64,000 nt of DNA from RYN-133 sp963708645 (GTDB taxonomy: Bacteria; Actinomycetota; Actinomycetes; Mycobacteriales; Jatrophihabitantaceae): NCBI GenBank assembly GCA_963708645.1, contig CAVPTA010000001.1, positions 38,093 to 102,092 on the forward strand, given 5' to 3'. This document shows, piece after piece, positions 52,099-60,775 of this stretch. The stretch's first letter is position 1. Each line of letters begins with the position of its first letter. Under the pieces are notes generated by a model. It was not told the origin of the DNA and ran no database searches. It saw only the letters and a list, made by a program, of their open reading frames with translations. Made by a program: the position numbers and the translations under genes.

Positions 52099-52755
52099 TC
52101 AGGCGTCGGTGTACGGAGTGAGCACGCCGATCGCCCGCTCGGTGACGTCCTCGACCGTGCCGATGGCGTCGATCTCGACCAGCTGCTTGCGGCCGGAGTA
52201 GAACTCGATCAGCGGCTGGGTCTGCTCGAGGTAGACCTCGAGGCGGTGCCGCACGGTCTCCGGACGGTCGTCGTCGCGGTGGTAGAGCTCGCCGCCACAG
52301 CGGTCGCAGACGCCCTCGACCTTCGGCTTGTCGTACTCGACGTGCCAGACGTGGCCGCACTTCTTGCAGGTGCGCCGTCCGGACAGCCGCCGCACGACCT
52401 CGTCGTTGTCGACGTTGAGGTCGAGCACGACCCCGAGCGTCGTGCCGAGGTCGCCGAGGATGCCGTCCAGCTCGTAGGCCTGCGACACGTTGCGCGGGAA
52501 ACCGTCGAGAAGGAACCCGCCCTTGGCGTCGGGCTCGGCGAGACGGTCGCGCACCATCGCGTTGGTGACCTCATCGGGGACGAGGTCGCCGGCGTCCATG
52601 TACTTCTTCGCCAGCCGACCGAGATCGGTGCCGCCGGACACGTTCGCGCGGAAGATGTCGCCGGTCGAGATCTTCGGGATCGAGAAGTGGTCGGCGATGA
52701 ATTCGGCCTGCGTCCCCTTCCCGGCACCAGGGGGACCGACCATGACGAGCCTCAA
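52099..52755 (-). CDS. adk: Adenylate kinase
   Basis: Adk interconverts ATP, ADP and AMP. The 218-residue protein has the P-loop MVGPPGAGKGTQ, ISTGDIFRANV, LDGFPRN and a long LID domain with four Cys (CKKC and CDRC) that probably bind zinc, unlike the short-LID mycobacterial form. The start is TTG 52755 (RLVMVGPPG), overlapping the secY stop by four bases; this is preferred over ATG 52743, which would cut the first beta strand. Confidence 0.97.
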   Translation of the reverse strand: MRLVMVGPPGAGKGTQAEFIADHFSIPKISTGDIFRANVSGGTDLGRLAKKYMDAGDLVPDEVTNAMVRDRLAEPDAKGGFLLDGFPRNVSQAYELDGILGDLGTTLGVVLDLNVDNDEVVRRLSGRRTCKKCGHVWHVEYDKPKVEGVCDRCGGELYHRDDDRPETVRHRLEVYLEQTQPLIEFYSGRKQLVEIDAIGTVEDVTERAIGVLTPYTDA

Positions 52756-54074
52756 CGCAGGAAGCCTTCGTAGTTGCGCTGCATCAGCTGGCTCTCGATC
52801 TGCTTCACCGTGTCGAGACCCACGCCGACCATGATCAGCACGGCCGTACCACCGAACGGGAAGTTCTGGTTGTTGCCGCTGGTGATCGAGAAGAAGAAGT
52901 TCGGCAGCACGGCGATGATGCCCAGGTACAGCGAGCCGGGCAGCGTGATGCGCGACAGCACGAACTGCAGGTACTCCGCCGTCGGACGGCCCGGCCGGAT
53001 GCCCGGGATGAACCCGCCGTACTTCTTCATGTCGTCGGCACGCTCGACCGGGTCGAAGGTGATGCCGACATAGAAGTAGGTGAAGAAGATGATGAGCGCG
53101 AAGTAGATCGCGATGTAACTGAAGTTGTCCTGCTGGATGAGGTTGTTGTTCACCCAGTTCGCGAACGCAGAGTTCCCGTTGTTGCCCGTCAGCTGACTGA
53201 TCAGCTGCGGGATGTAGAGCAGGGACGAGGCGAAGATGACCGGGATGACGCCGGCCTGGTTCACCTTCAACGGCAGATAGGTCGACGTGCCGCCGTACTG
53301 GCGCCGGCCGATCATCCGCTTGGCGTACTGCACCGGGATACGGCGCTGTGCCTGCTCGACGAAGATCACCGCGATGATGATCGCCAGACCCAGGATGCAG
53401 ATCAGCGTGAACACGAACACGCCGCTGTTGTCGAGGATCGTGCGGCCCTCGGACGGGATGCGGGCGGCGATGGACGTGAACATCAAGACGCTCATGCCGT
53501 TACCGACGCCGCGGTCGGTGACCAGTTCGCCGAGCCACATGATGACGGCGGTACCGGCCGTCATGCAGATGACCATCGTGCCGAGGCTGAAGATGTCCTG
53601 GTGGTAGAGGACTGCGTTGCCGCCACACCCGGAGGTGTTGCCGAACAGCTGGCCCGATCGCGCCAGCGCGATGAAGCCGGTCGACTGCAGGATCGCCAGG
53701 CCGATGGTCAGGTAGCGGCTGTACTGGGTCAGCTTCTGCTGGCCGGCCTGGCCTTCCTTCTTCAGCTGCTCGAAGCGCGGGATCACGACGACGAGCAACT
53801 GGATGATGATGCTCGCGGTGATGTACGGCATGATGCCGAGCGCGAACGCCGACAGCTTGAGCAGCGCGCCGCCGGAGAACAGGTTGATCAGCGAGTAGAT
53901 GTTGGCGTTGCCGCCGTTGGTGACCTGCTTGAGACAGTTGTTGATGCCGACGATGTTCGTGTTCGGCGTCGGGATGGACGCGCCCAGCCGGTAGAGCACC
54001 AGCATGCTGAGGGTGAACAGCAGCTTCTTGCGCAGGTCGGGCGTCCGGAACGCCGATGCGAATGCGCTGAGCAC
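52752..54074 (-). CDS. secY: Preprotein translocase subunit SecY
   Basis: SecY forms the protein-conducting channel with SecE and SecG. The protein has 440 residues and about ten membrane helices (beginning LRKKLLFTLSMLVLYRLGASIP) and the family segments GIMPYITASIIIQLL, AVIFVEQAQRRIPVQYAKR, and a C-terminal region ending QLMQRNYEGFLR. The start is GTG 54074 (SAFASAFRTPDLRKK), with AGGAGG seven bases upstream, rather than more distant in-frame ATGs. Confidence 0.98.
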   Translation of the reverse strand: MLSAFASAFRTPDLRKKLLFTLSMLVLYRLGASIPTPNTNIVGINNCLKQVTNGGNANIYSLINLFSGGALLKLSAFALGIMPYITASIIIQLLVVVIPRFEQLKKEGQAGQQKLTQYSRYLTIGLAILQSTGFIALARSGQLFGNTSGCGGNAVLYHQDIFSLGTMVICMTAGTAVIMWLGELVTDRGVGNGMSVLMFTSIAARIPSEGRTILDNSGVFVFTLICILGLAIIIAVIFVEQAQRRIPVQYAKRMIGRRQYGGTSTYLPLKVNQAGVIPVIFASSLLYIPQLISQLTGNNGNSAFANWVNNNLIQQDNFSYIAIYFALIIFFTYFYVGITFDPVERADDMKKYGGFIPGIRPGRPTAEYLQFVLSRITLPGSLYLGIIAVLPNFFFSITSGNNQNFPFGGTAVLIMVGVGLDTVKQIESQLMQRNYEGFLR

Positions 54075-54163
54075 GAATCCTCCTGCGAGCGGGGCTGACC
54101 ACCCCGGGGAAGTGTGGCGGCGGGCCCGCCCGATTCGCATCGGACGGACCCGCACAGGCTAAC

Positions 54164-54187
54164 AGTCCGGCACAAAGAGGCCGGACT
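54164..54187 (-). terminator. Hairpin between rplO and secY
   Basis: AGTCCGGC (54164-54171) and GCCGGACT (54180-54187) form a perfect 8-base-pair stem with an 8-base loop, immediately after the rplO stop. There is no T-run on the minus strand, so it may attenuate or stabilise the transcript rather than end it; secY has its own strong ribosome site downstream. Confidence 0.5.
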
Positions 54188-54189
54188 CG

Positions 54190-54642
54190 TCAGATCTGGG
54201 TGACCGACCCTCCGGCCGCCTCGATCTTCTGCTTCGCGGTGTCGGAGAACTTGTTGGCGGTGACCTCCAGGGTCACTCCGCCGAGCTCGCCTTCGCCCAG
54301 CACCTTGACCAGCTGACCCTTGCGAACCGCGCCGGCGCGGACGAGATCGGCGACGCCGACCGTCCCGCCCTCGGGGAACAGCTCGGCCAGGCGGGCCACG
54401 TTCACGACCTGGAACTCGGCCTTGAAGCGGTTCCGGAAGCCCTTGAGCTTCGGCATCCGCATGTACAGCGGGAGCTGGCCGCCCTCGAAGCCCGCCGGAA
54501 CCTGGTAGCGGGCCTTGGTGCCCTTGGTGCCGCGACCGGCGGTCTTGCCCTTGGACCCTTCACCGCGACCGACGCGGGTCTTCTGGGTGTGAGCGCCCTT
54601 GGCCGGACGCAGGTGATGCACCTTGAGTGGGGAGTCCCCCAT
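54190..54642 (-). CDS. rplO: 50S ribosomal protein L15
   Basis: This 150-residue protein shows KVHHLRPAKGAHTQKTRVGRGEGSKGKTAGRGTKG and FEGGQLPLYMRMPKLKGF. It lies one base from rpmD and before secY, the standard spc order. L15 is a known substrate class of JmjC-type ribosomal oxygenases in other organisms, which matters for the cupin at 17744-18970. Confidence 0.98.
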   Translation of the reverse strand: MGDSPLKVHHLRPAKGAHTQKTRVGRGEGSKGKTAGRGTKGTKARYQVPAGFEGGQLPLYMRMPKLKGFRNRFKAEFQVVNVARLAELFPEGGTVGVADLVRAGAVRKGQLVKVLGEGELGGVTLEVTANKFSDTAKQKIEAAGGSVTQI

Positions 54643-54643
54643 G

Positions 54644-54826
54644 TCAGTCGACCTCCTCGACCGTCACCAGGTGCGTGACGGTGCGGACCATGCCCCGGAT
54701 CTCCGGGCGGTCCTCCTTGACGACGACGTCGTGCATCCGCTTCAGTCCGAGCGAACGCAGCGTCTCGCGCTGATTGTGCTTGTAACCGATCCCCGACTTC
54801 GTCTGGGTGATCTTGAGCTTGGACAT
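54644..54826 (-). CDS. rpmD: 50S ribosomal protein L30
   Basis: This 60-residue protein, SKLKITQTKSGIGYKHNQRE, then LGLKRMHDVVVKEDRPEI, is the compact bacterial L30. ATG 54826 is six bases beyond the rpsE stop. Confidence 0.96.
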   Translation of the reverse strand: MSKLKITQTKSGIGYKHNQRETLRSLGLKRMHDVVVKEDRPEIRGMVRTVTHLVTVEEVD

Positions 54827-54831
54827 GACGG

Positions 54832-55449
54832 TCAGACTCCCTGGCCGGCGCGTGCGCGCAGCATGCCCGCGGGCGCGACGTCCTCCAGCGGCAGGCCGCG
54901 GCGGGCCGCGACCTCCTCCGGCCGGACGAGCGCCTTGAGGGCAGCAACGGTCGCGTGCACGATGTTGATCGGGTTGTCGGAGCCGAGCGACTTGGACAGC
55001 ACGTCGTGGATGCCCGCGCACTCGAGCACGGCGCGCACCGGGCCACCGGCGATGACGCCGGTACCGGGGCTGGCCGGCTTGAGCAGCACCACGCCGGCGG
55101 CCTTCTCGCCCTGCACCGGGTGCGGAATCGTCTGGGCGATCCGCGGGACCTTGAAGAAGTTCTTCTTGGCCTCCTCGACGCCCTTGGCGATAGCGGCCGG
55201 AACTTCCTTGGCCTTGCCGTAGCCGACACCGACCGTGCCGTCGCCGTCACCGACGACCACGAGGGCGGTGAAGCTGAACCGGCGGCCACCCTTGACCACC
55301 TTCGCGACGCGGTTGATCGTCACGACCCGCTCGAGATGCGGGCTCTTCTCCGGGGCGTTCTGGCCACGGCCGCCGCCGTCGCGACGGTCGCGGCGTTCAC
55401 CGCGCTCGCCGCCACCGGTGCGGTTGCCCCCACGCTGAGGTCCGGGCAT
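54832..55449 (-). CDS. rpsE: 30S ribosomal protein S5
   Basis: This 205-residue protein has a Gly/Arg-rich N-terminus of 30 residues, the double-stranded-RNA-binding-like domain LERVVTINRVAKVVKGGRRFSF and ALVVVGDGDGTVGVGYGKAKEVPAAI, and the C-terminal PVRAVLECAGIHDVLSKSLGS. Its start overlaps the rplR stop by one base. Confidence 0.98.
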   Translation of the reverse strand: MPGPQRGGNRTGGGERGERRDRRDGGGRGQNAPEKSPHLERVVTINRVAKVVKGGRRFSFTALVVVGDGDGTVGVGYGKAKEVPAAIAKGVEEAKKNFFKVPRIAQTIPHPVQGEKAAGVVLLKPASPGTGVIAGGPVRAVLECAGIHDVLSKSLGSDNPINIVHATVAALKALVRPEEVAARRGLPLEDVAPAGMLRARAGQGV

Positions 55450-55838
55450 CAGAACTCCAATCCAGCATCGCGGGCCGCCGCGGCGAATGCCGCGATGCGT
55501 CCCGTGTAGGTGTTGCCGCCACGGTCGAAGACGACCTTCGTGACGCCGGCCGCCTTCGCGGCCTCGGCGAGCGCAGTCCCGGCAGACTTGGCCTGCTCGG
55601 TCTTGTCGCCGTCAGTGAGCTTGTAGGTCGAGGACGACGCGAGCGTGACGCCCTTGGAGTCGTCGACGATCTGCGCGAACAGGTGCCGCGCCGACCGGGT
55701 GACGACCAGGCGGGGACGCTCGGTCGAGCCGGCCAGCTTCTTGCGCAGCCGGAAGTGTCGACGCGACTTGGCGACCCGGCGCGCGGCCGAGACTCCGGCC
55801 GAACGCCGCGCCTGCTTGGCGATGGTTGAGGCGCCCAT
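55449..55838 (-). CDS. rplR: 50S ribosomal protein L18
   Basis: This 129-residue 5S rRNA-binding protein contains RRHFRLRKKLAGSTERPRLVVTRSARHLFAQIVDD and FDRGGNTYTGRIAAFAAAARDAGLEF. It lies between rplF and rpsE, as is standard for the spc operon. Confidence 0.97.
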   Translation of the reverse strand: MGASTIAKQARRSAGVSAARRVAKSRRHFRLRKKLAGSTERPRLVVTRSARHLFAQIVDDSKGVTLASSSTYKLTDGDKTEQAKSAGTALAEAAKAAGVTKVVFDRGGNTYTGRIAAFAAAARDAGLEF

Positions 55839-55840
55839 GA

Positions 55841-56383
55841 TTACTTCTTCCCTGCCTTACCGGCCTTACGACGGATGACCTCACCCTGGTAGCGCACGCC
55901 CTTGCCCTTGTAGGGGTCGGGCTTGCGCAGCTTGCGGATGTTGGCGGCCACTTCGCCGACCTTCTGCTTGTCGATGCCCTCGACCACGAAACGGGTCGGT
56001 GCCTCGACACGGAACGAGATGCCGTCCGGCGCCTTGACCGGGACGGGGTGCGAGAACCCGAGCGCGAACTCGAGGTCGCTGCCCTTGGCCGTCACGCGGT
56101 AACCGGTGCCGACGATCTCGAGGGTCTTCGAGTAGCCCGCGGTCACGCCGGTGACCATGTTGGCGATCAACGTGCGCGACAGGCCGTGCAGCGACTTCGA
56201 CACACGCTCGTCGTCGGGGCGGCTGACGGCGATCGCGCCGTCGTCGCCCTTCGCGACCGTGATCGGCGTAGCGACGGTGTGCGACAGCGTGCCCTTCGGG
56301 CCCTTGACCGTGACGGTCTGACCCTCGATCGCGACGTCCACGCCGGACGGGACGGCAACGGGGAGTCTGCCGATGCGGCTCAT
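55841..56383 (-). CDS. rplF: 50S ribosomal protein L6
   Basis: This 180-residue protein begins SRIGRLPVAVPSGVDVAIEG, contains GTLSHTV and the C-terminal signature PDPYKGKGVRYQGEVIRRKAGKAGKK. It has two similar beta-alpha domains, as in the family. Confidence 0.98.
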   Translation of the reverse strand: MSRIGRLPVAVPSGVDVAIEGQTVTVKGPKGTLSHTVATPITVAKGDDGAIAVSRPDDERVSKSLHGLSRTLIANMVTGVTAGYSKTLEIVGTGYRVTAKGSDLEFALGFSHPVPVKAPDGISFRVEAPTRFVVEGIDKQKVGEVAANIRKLRKPDPYKGKGVRYQGEVIRRKAGKAGKK

Positions 56384-56394
56384 TGTGTTCCCCC

Positions 56395-56802
56395 TTACCA
56401 GACGTAGGCGAGGACTTCCCCGCCCACTCCGCGCTTGGCAGCCTGCTTATCGGTCAGCAGGCCGGACGAGGTCGAGATGATGGCGGTGCCGAGACCACCG
56501 AGCACGCGAGGCATGCCGGTCGACTTGGCGTAGACGCGCAGACCGGGCTTGGACACCCGGCGCACGCCGGCGATGCTGCGCTCACGGTTCGGGCCGTACT
56601 TGAGGTCCAGCGTGAGGACGCGCCCCACCTGGCCCTCAGGCGCGTCGGCCACCGAGAAGCCGGCGATGTAGCCCTGCTCCTTGAGGATCTCCGCGATGTG
56701 GCCCTTCAGCTTCGAGTGCGGCATCACGACCTCCTCGTGGAAGGCCGAGTTGGCGTTGCGCAGACGAGTCAGCATGTCTGCGATCGGATCGGTCATTGTC
56801 AT
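56395..56802 (-). CDS. rpsH: 30S ribosomal protein S8
   Basis: This 135-residue protein shows TDPIADMLTRLRNANSAFHEEV and the C-terminal STGMPRVLGGLGTAIISTSSG, LLTDKQAAKRGVGGEVLAYVW. S8 binds 16S rRNA helix 21 and in many bacteria regulates the spc operon. Confidence 0.98.
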   Translation of the reverse strand: MTMTDPIADMLTRLRNANSAFHEEVVMPHSKLKGHIAEILKEQGYIAGFSVADAPEGQVGRVLTLDLKYGPNRERSIAGVRRVSKPGLRVYAKSTGMPRVLGGLGTAIISTSSGLLTDKQAAKRGVGGEVLAYVW

Positions 56803-56859
56803 GTCGTGCTCTTCTTTCTCGCGATGGTTCCCTCTCGGGCCTTCCGCGAAGGTTGGGTA

Positions 56860-57045
56860 CTACCAGGAAGATTTCGTGACACCGGGCAGTTCGCCGGCGT
56901 GCGCCATCTCGCGAAGGCAGATCCGGCACAGGCCGAACTTGCGATACACCGAGTGCGCGCGGCCGCAGCGCTGGCAGCGCGTGTAGCCGCGAACGGCGAA
57001 CTTCGGCTTCGCCGCCGCCTTGTTCCGCAGGGCTGTCTTTGCCAT
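56860..57045 (-). CDS. rpsZ: 30S ribosomal protein S14, zinc type
   Basis: This 61-residue protein (MAKTALRNKAAAKPKFAVRG) has the zinc ribbon C-x2-C (RCQRCGRAHSVYRKFGLCRIC) with a second C-x2-C, identifying the short, zinc-containing S14. The longer zinc-independent form is not in the window. Its start overlaps the rplE stop by one base. Confidence 0.97.
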   Translation of the reverse strand: MAKTALRNKAAAKPKFAVRGYTRCQRCGRAHSVYRKFGLCRICLREMAHAGELPGVTKSSW

Positions 57046-57617
57046 TACGAGTTCTCCTTGAACGGGAAGCCCAGCGCACGAAGCAGCGCGCGTCCCTCGT
57101 CGTCGGTCTTGGCGGTGGTCACCACGGTGATGTCCATGCCGCGCGGACGGTCGATGCTGTCCGGGTCGATCTCGTGGAACATCGACTGCTCGGTGAGACC
57201 GAAGGTGTAGTTGCCGTTGCCGTCGAACTGCTGGTCGGACAGCCCGCGGAAGTCACGGATACGCGGCAGCGCCAGCGAGAGCAGCCGGTCGAGGAACTCC
57301 CACATCCGGTCGCCGCGCAGGGTGACCTTCGCGCCGATCGGCATGCCCTCGCGCAACTTGAACTGCGCGATCGACTTGCGGGCCTTCTGCACGAGCGGCT
57401 TCTGGCCGGTGATCAGCGTCAGGTCACGGACGGCGCCGTCCATCAGCTTGGAGTCCTTGGCCGCCTGGCCGACGCCCATGTTGACGACGATCTTGACCAG
57501 ACCGGGGATCTGCATCGCGTTGCCGAACTCGAACTGCTGCTGCAGCGCCGGCGCGATCTCCTCGCGGTACTTGGTCTTCAGTCGCGGTGTGGGCACCTCG
57601 GTGGTTGCCGCACTCAT
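57045..57617 (-). CDS. rplE: 50S ribosomal protein L5
   Basis: This 190-residue 5S rRNA-associated protein has IPGLVKIVVNMGVGQAAKDSKL, TGQKPLVQKARKSIAQFKLREGMPIGAKVTLR and a C-terminal DIDVVTTAK-like segment (MDITVVTTAKTDDEGRALLRAL). It overlaps rplX by four bases. Confidence 0.98.
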   Translation of the reverse strand: MSAATTEVPTPRLKTKYREEIAPALQQQFEFGNAMQIPGLVKIVVNMGVGQAAKDSKLMDGAVRDLTLITGQKPLVQKARKSIAQFKLREGMPIGAKVTLRGDRMWEFLDRLLSLALPRIRDFRGLSDQQFDGNGNYTFGLTEQSMFHEIDPDSIDRPRGMDITVVTTAKTDDEGRALLRALGFPFKENS

Positions 57618-57934
57618 GACATGTCCTTCCCGGAACGGCGCGAGACGCGCACGTTCTTGCCGCTCTCCTCGTCGCGCCGGTAACCGACGCGCGTGGCCGT
57701 GCCGTCACCGTCGATCACCATGACGTTGCTGGCGCTGATCGGGGCCTCGAAGTGCTCGATGCCGCCGGCCTTGGCGCCGCGCTGGGTCGCGGTGACGCGG
57801 TTGTGCTTGGTGGCGCGGTTGACGCCCTCGACGACGACCTTGTTCGTGATCGGGTCGGCCGCGATGACCTTGCCCTTCACGCCGCGGTCCTTGCCGGCGA
57901 TGACGACGACCTCGTCGCCCTTCTTCACCTTCAT
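57614..57934 (-). CDS. rplX: 50S ribosomal protein L24
   Basis: This 106-residue KOW-domain assembly protein begins MKVKKGDEVVVIAGKDRGVKGKVI and contains VVEGVNRATKHNR. ATG 57934, with GAGG upstream, is chosen because the 14 residues before it in frame are not conserved. Confidence 0.97.
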   Translation of the reverse strand: MKVKKGDEVVVIAGKDRGVKGKVIAADPITNKVVVEGVNRATKHNRVTATQRGAKAGGIEHFEAPISASNVMVIDGDGTATRVGYRRDEESGKNVRVSRRSGKDMS

Positions 57935-57985
57935 CGGGCGTCCTCGCTTCGCTCGTCTGCCCGCTTCATCTGACAACCCTTCATG

Positions 57986-58354
57986 TCAGAGCACCTCCGG
58001 TGCCAGCGAGATGATCTTCATGAAACGCTTGTCGCGCAGCTCGCGGCCCACGGGGCCGAAGATGCGCGTTCCGCGCGGCTCGCCGTCGGCCTTGATGAGC
58101 ACGGCAGCGTTCTCGTCGAAACGGATGTAGCTGCCGTCCGGACGTCGACGCTCCTTGGACGTGCGAACGATGACCGCCTTGACGACGTCACCCTTCTTCA
58201 CGCCGGCGCCGGGCAGCGCATCCTTGACGGTCGCCACGATGATGTCGCCGATACCCGCATAGCGACGTCCCGAGCCGCCCATCACGCGGATGCACAAGAT
58301 TTCCTTGGCACCGGTGTTGTCGGCGACCCTGAGTCGCGACTCCTGCTGAATCAC
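57986..58354 (-). CDS. rplN: 50S ribosomal protein L14
   Basis: This 122-residue protein has MIQQESRLRVADNTGAKEIL and RRPDGSYIRFDENAAVLI, GEPRGTRIFGPVGRELR. It is highly conserved and complete, and lies after rpsQ. Confidence 0.98.
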   Translation of the reverse strand: MIQQESRLRVADNTGAKEILCIRVMGGSGRRYAGIGDIIVATVKDALPGAGVKKGDVVKAVIVRTSKERRRPDGSYIRFDENAAVLIKADGEPRGTRIFGPVGRELRDKRFMKIISLAPEVL

Positions 58355-58380
58355 TGCCTACTCCAGACTCCTGCTCGGAC

Positions 58381-58668
58381 TTACTTCGCGCGCTCGAGAA
58401 CCTCGACCACGCGCCAACGCTTGGTCGCCGAGGTCGGACGGGTCTCCATGATCAGAACGCGGTCACCCACGCCGACCTGGTTGGTCTCGTCGTGCGCCTT
58501 GAGCTTGCTCGTGCGGCGCAGCACCTTGCCGTACAGCGGGTGCTTGACGCGGTCTTCGACGGCGACGACAACGGTCTTGTCCATCTTGTCGCTGACGACC
58601 AGGCCCTCACGGGTCTTGCGGTGCGAGTTGCGCACCGCAGTCTCGGTGGTTGCGGGGGTCTCGGTCAT
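58381..58668 (-). CDS. rpsQ: 30S ribosomal protein S17
   Basis: This 95-residue OB-fold protein carries GLVVSDKMDKTVVVAVEDRVKHPLYGKVLRR and GDRVLIMETRPTSATKRWRVV. Its start overlaps the rpmC stop by four bases. Confidence 0.97.
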   Translation of the reverse strand: MTETPATTETAVRNSHRKTREGLVVSDKMDKTVVVAVEDRVKHPLYGKVLRRTSKLKAHDETNQVGVGDRVLIMETRPTSATKRWRVVEVLERAK

Positions 58669-58901
58669 GCCACTTCACCATTCTCACTCGGAGCGACGGA
58701 CAGCCCGAGCTCACGCTCGCGCAGGATCGTGTAGATCCGCGCGATGTCGTGCTTCACGGTGCGCAGTCGCCGGTTGTTGTCCAGCTGCCCGGTCGCCATC
58801 TGGAAGCGCAGGTTGAACAGCTCTTCCTTGGCTTCGCGCAGCCGCGTGTCGAGCTCGTCGTCGTGCAGCTCACGCAGCTCGTTCGTTTGCGTACTACTCA
58901 T
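58665..58901 (-). CDS. rpmC: 50S ribosomal protein L29
   Basis: This 78-residue, two-helix protein contains ELRELHDDELDTRLREAKEELFNLRFQ and RTVKHDIARIYTILRERE. It overlaps rplP by one base. Confidence 0.97.
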   Translation of the reverse strand: MSSTQTNELRELHDDELDTRLREAKEELFNLRFQMATGQLDNNRRLRTVKHDIARIYTILRERELGLSVAPSENGEVA

Positions 58902-59320
58902 CAGCCTTCACCTGCTTCACGCGTGACGATGCGGCACTTCATCGGCAGCTTGTGGATGGCACGAGTCAGCGCGTCGCGCGCCACCTTCTCGTTCGGGAAC
59001 GACAGCTCGAACAGCACACGACCCGGCTTGACGTTGGCGATCCACCACTCCGGCGAGCCCTTACCGGAACCCATGCGGGTCTCGGCCGGCTTCTTCGTGA
59101 GCGGACGGTCGGGGTAGACGTTGATCCACACCTTGCCGCCACGGCGGATGTGCCGGTTGATGGCGATACGAGCGGACTCGATCTGACGGTTGGTGACGTA
59201 GGCGGGCTCGAGAGCCTGGATGCCGTACTCACCGAACGCCACGCGCGTGCCGCCCGAAGCCATGCCCTTGCGGCTCGGGTGGTGCTGCTTGCGGTGCTTG
59301 ACCCTACGTGGGATGAGCAT
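58901..59320 (-). CDS. rplP: 50S ribosomal protein L16
   Basis: This 139-residue protein shows MLIPRRVKHRKQHHPSRKG, GKVWINVYPDRPLTKKPAETRMGSGKGSPEWW and the basic C-terminus. L16 is the substrate of the YcfD/RoxA arginine hydroxylase in E. coli; the equivalent loop (RMGSGKG) is present here, relevant to the cupin at 17744-18970. Confidence 0.98.
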   Translation of the reverse strand: MLIPRRVKHRKQHHPSRKGMASGGTRVAFGEYGIQALEPAYVTNRQIESARIAINRHIRRGGKVWINVYPDRPLTKKPAETRMGSGKGSPEWWIANVKPGRVLFELSFPNEKVARDALTRAIHKLPMKCRIVTREAGEG

Positions 59321-59323
59321 GAC

Positions 59324-60364
59324 TCAGCTCTCCGTGCTTTCGTTGGCTGATTCGGTGGCAGCCGGTTCGGTCGTGCTCTCGGCCGCCTCGGTCGCGGCCT
59401 CGACCGCGGCCTCGGGACCGGCCTCGCCGGCGTTGTCGGCGGCCGCGGCCTCCTCGGCTGCGTTCGGCGCCGCGGCGGCGATCTCGGCCTGGGCCGCGGC
59501 CTCGGTGCTCACCGCGGACTCCTGGATGTTCTCGTCGGCGACCGGCGCCTCGGCGATCGCAGCCTCGGCGATGTGCTGCTGCGCAGGTGCGTCACCGGAT
59601 GCCGCGCGACCCGCCTCGGTGCTGACACCGGTCGTGCCCTGCGAACCCGAACGGCGCGGACGGCTGCCGGCCGGGCGATCGCGGCGCTGCCGCAGTGCCT
59701 CGGCGGCCTGCGCGGCCTCACGCTCGGCGCGCGAGCCGGTCGGCACCTCGCCCTTGTACAGCCACACCTTCACGCCGATGCGGCCGAAGGTGGTGCGAGC
59801 CTCGTAGAAGCCGTAGTCGATGTTCGCGCGCAGCGTGTGCAGCGGGACGCGTCCCTCGCGGTAGAACTCCGAGCGCGACATCTCGGCGCCACCGAGGCGG
59901 CCCGAGCACTGCACGCGGATGCCCTTCACGTTCGGGCTCTTGAGCGCCGACTGCATGCTCTTGCGCATCGCGCGGCGGAAGCTGACGCGGTTGCTCAGCT
60001 GCTCGGCCACACCCTGCGCGACCAGCTGCGCGTCACCTTCGGGGTTCTTGACCTCGAGGATGTTGAGCTGCACCTGCTTGCCGGTGAGCTTCTCGAGCTC
60101 GCCACGGATGCGATCGGCCTCGGCGCCGCGGCGGCCGATGACGATGCCGGGACGCGCGGTGTGGATGTCGACGCGCACACGGTCACGCGTGCGCTCGATC
60201 TCGACCTTCGCGATGCCGGCGCGCTCCATGCCCTTGGACATGAGCTTGCGGATCGCGACGTCTTCCTTGACGTACTCGGCGTACTGCTTGTCGGCGAACC
60301 AGCGACTGCGGAAGTCGGTGCTGATGCCCAGCCGGAAGCCGTGCGGGTTGACTTTCTGACCCAT
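59324..60364 (-). CDS. rpsC: 30S ribosomal protein S3 with long Ala/Glu tail
   Basis: The first 220 residues are a normal S3 (GQKVNPHGFRLGISTDFRSRWF, KH domain GIVIGRRGAEADRIRGELEKLTG, GTIGVK-like GRIGVKVWLYKGE). A linker rich in Arg/Ser is followed by about 110 residues almost wholly Ala, Glu, Thr and Ser. The total of 346 is longer than the 210-280 residues usual for the family. The tail is probably disordered at the mRNA entry side. Confidence 0.97.
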   Translation of the reverse strand: MGQKVNPHGFRLGISTDFRSRWFADKQYAEYVKEDVAIRKLMSKGMERAGIAKVEIERTRDRVRVDIHTARPGIVIGRRGAEADRIRGELEKLTGKQVQLNILEVKNPEGDAQLVAQGVAEQLSNRVSFRRAMRKSMQSALKSPNVKGIRVQCSGRLGGAEMSRSEFYREGRVPLHTLRANIDYGFYEARTTFGRIGVKVWLYKGEVPTGSRAEREAAQAAEALRQRRDRPAGSRPRRSGSQGTTGVSTEAGRAASGDAPAQQHIAEAAIAEAPVADENIQESAVSTEAAAQAEIAAAAPNAAEEAAAADNAGEAGPEAAVEAATEAAESTTEPAATESANESTES

Positions 60365-60763
60365 TACTTACGACGTCCCTTCTGGCCGACCGTCGGCGTG
60401 TCGATGCTCTCGACCTCGATCGTGATGTGGCTGGTGCGCTTGCGGATTCGGTAGGCGCGGCCCTGCGCACGCGGGCGGAACCGCTTGAGCGTCGGGCCCT
60501 CGTCGACGAACGCCCGCGAGATCACGAGCGTGTCGGGGTCGAGCGAGAAGTTGTTCTCGGCGTTGGCGATCGCACTCGCGAGCACCTTTGCGATCGGCTC
60601 GCTGGCCGCCTGCGGTGCGAACTTCAGCATCGCGAGAGCGCCCTGCGCGTCCTTGCCGCGGATGAGGTCGATGATGCGACGCGCCTTCATCGGCGTGACG
60701 CGTACGTAGGTCGCACGCGCGATCGCGCTGCGAACCTCGTCAGTGTGCTGGTGTTAGGGTCAT
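60364..60763 (-). CDS. rplV: 50S ribosomal protein L22, frameshifted near its start
   Basis: The body is a complete L22 (ARATYVRVTPMKARRIIDLIRGKDAQGALAML, DEGPTLKRFRPRAQGRAYRIRKRTSHI). ATG 60763 follows the rpsS stop by 12 bases, but its frame meets TGA after seven codons; the L22 frame has TAA just upstream and no usable start before the internal ATG 60690, which would delete conserved residues. The 400-base span has one base too many, most simply in CCCTAACACC near 60750. I infer an indel error, giving about 132 residues. Confidence 0.93.
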
Positions 60764-60775
60764 CTCGTTGTCCTC

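Noticed and set aside
60364..60690. Short L22 starting at the internal ATG 60690
   Set aside because: This start would remove the conserved ARATYVRVTP strand; a one-base indel after ATG 60763 explains the data better.
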